This document shows positions 32,138-32,264 of a stretch of DNA of 32,264 bases, piece by piece. A model generated the notes under the pieces. The model did not search any database. It was given only the letters and a program-made list of their open reading frames with translations, and had not been told where the DNA came from. Position 1 is the stretch's first letter; every line of letters starts with the position of its first letter. Source of the DNA: Bacteroidia bacterium (GTDB lineage Bacteria > Bacteroidota > Bacteroidia > J057). The position numbers and the translations under genes were made by a program. Where the stretch lies: NCBI GenBank assembly GCA_019695295.1, contig JAIBAH010000043.1:1-32264 (forward strand), given 5' to 3'.

Positions 32138-32264
32138 GCAATTCCAGAGACTCTAAAAGGGTTACGTTTCTCAGCTAACGGGAAAAAGTGTAAATTTGGG
32201 CTGACTTCCATCGAGACCGATTTTTAAAGTGGTACGTAAAAGTCCCCCGGCAATTCTGGTTGAG
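32138..32264 (+). other. Start of a further cassette, no gene seen
   Basis: After the core at 32131 the sequence begins with the ATTCCAGAGAC block (32141-32151) that also follows the core at 29186. No start codon with a convincing frame occurs before the end. The array probably continues to the right. Confidence 0.4.

Larger units (their letters stand above)
22349..32264 (+). mobile_element. Integron-like gene-cassette array (integrase not in window)
   Basis: All genes from 22474 to 31848 are on the plus strand, singly or in small groups, and separated by structured non-coding elements. Putative cassette starts (sites like GTTRRRY) are at 22349, 25127, 26719, 27789, 29186, 30116, 30801 and 32131. 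Putative attC left ends (like RYYYAAC) are at 24845, 26629, 27504, 29069, 29991, 30714 and 31843. The 26719 and 27504 pair is an exact complement (GTTAGGC/GCCTAAC); the first cassette matches 7 of 9 (GTTAGTAGA against the complement of TCCGCTAAC); others are weaker. Known chromosomal arrays carry similar mixed cargo. No tyrosine recombinase is seen, so this may be an attC cluster without integrase. Confidence 0.6.

Noticed and set aside
22349-32264. Alternative reading as a phage-type defence island or transposon
   Set aside because: No transposase, inverted terminal repeats or phage structural genes are visible; only the R-M unit is a defence system.
1-32264. tRNA or rRNA genes
   Set aside because: No cloverleaf with a conserved T-arm (GTTCRA) and no rRNA-like sequence was noticed on either strand.

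Overview
The window reads as a chromosomal segment of a Bacteroidota bacterium. The reasons are four secreted proteins ending in type IX secretion (T9SS) C-terminal sorting domains (YPNP-type cores), and several promoters of the Bacteroidota form (TTG, 18-23 nt, TAnnTTTG). Shine-Dalgarno sequences are weak or absent and intergenic DNA is AT-rich. Family calls come from reading motifs by eye; no database search was run.

Positions 1-22.3 kb are ordinary chromosome with genes on both strands. In order: a 5'-truncated beta-helix T9SS cargo; a beta-propeller T9SS cargo; a YfhO-like membrane protein; an SGNH hydrolase; on the minus strand a membrane-anchored zinc-protease-like protein and a GloVer-repeat T9SS cargo with thirteen exact 150-bp units; a LytTR response regulator preceded only by the tail of its lost histidine kinase; a marR-pirin-DUF6069 cluster with similar palindromes before marR and before pirin; and, on the minus strand, a small membrane protein and a 1,596-residue BNR/PKD/LamG T9SS cargo. 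Intergenic repeats (60-bp, 71-bp and 21-bp periods) lie between these genes.

From about 22.35 kb to the end the style changes. Every gene is on the plus strand, the DNA is more AT-rich, and genes stand singly or in small groups separated by structured non-coding elements. The content is typical accessory cargo: a type II restriction-modification unit (methyltransferase, small winged-helix-like protein, MjaI-like nuclease), a SEC-C protein, a SAM methyltransferase, SRPBCC plus a broken DoxX plus VOC, a subclass B1 metallo-beta-lactamase, an unknown membrane protein and an APH-family kinase. The separators begin with sequences like RYYYAAC, end with sequences like GTTRRRY, and fold as imperfect hairpins. 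At one cassette the two flanking core sites are exactly complementary (GTTAGGC and GCCTAAC), as expected for an integron gene cassette. No integrase gene lies in the window, so the best description is an integron-like cassette array, either lacking an integrase or with it out of view.

The most interesting point is that four separators (about 289, 292, 94 and 295 bp) are related to one another, and each carries a good Bacteroidota promoter just before its right-hand core site. The separator itself may therefore drive the next cassette, instead of a single promoter at the array head. A stem in two of them shows a compensatory base-pair change, which suggests the fold is conserved.
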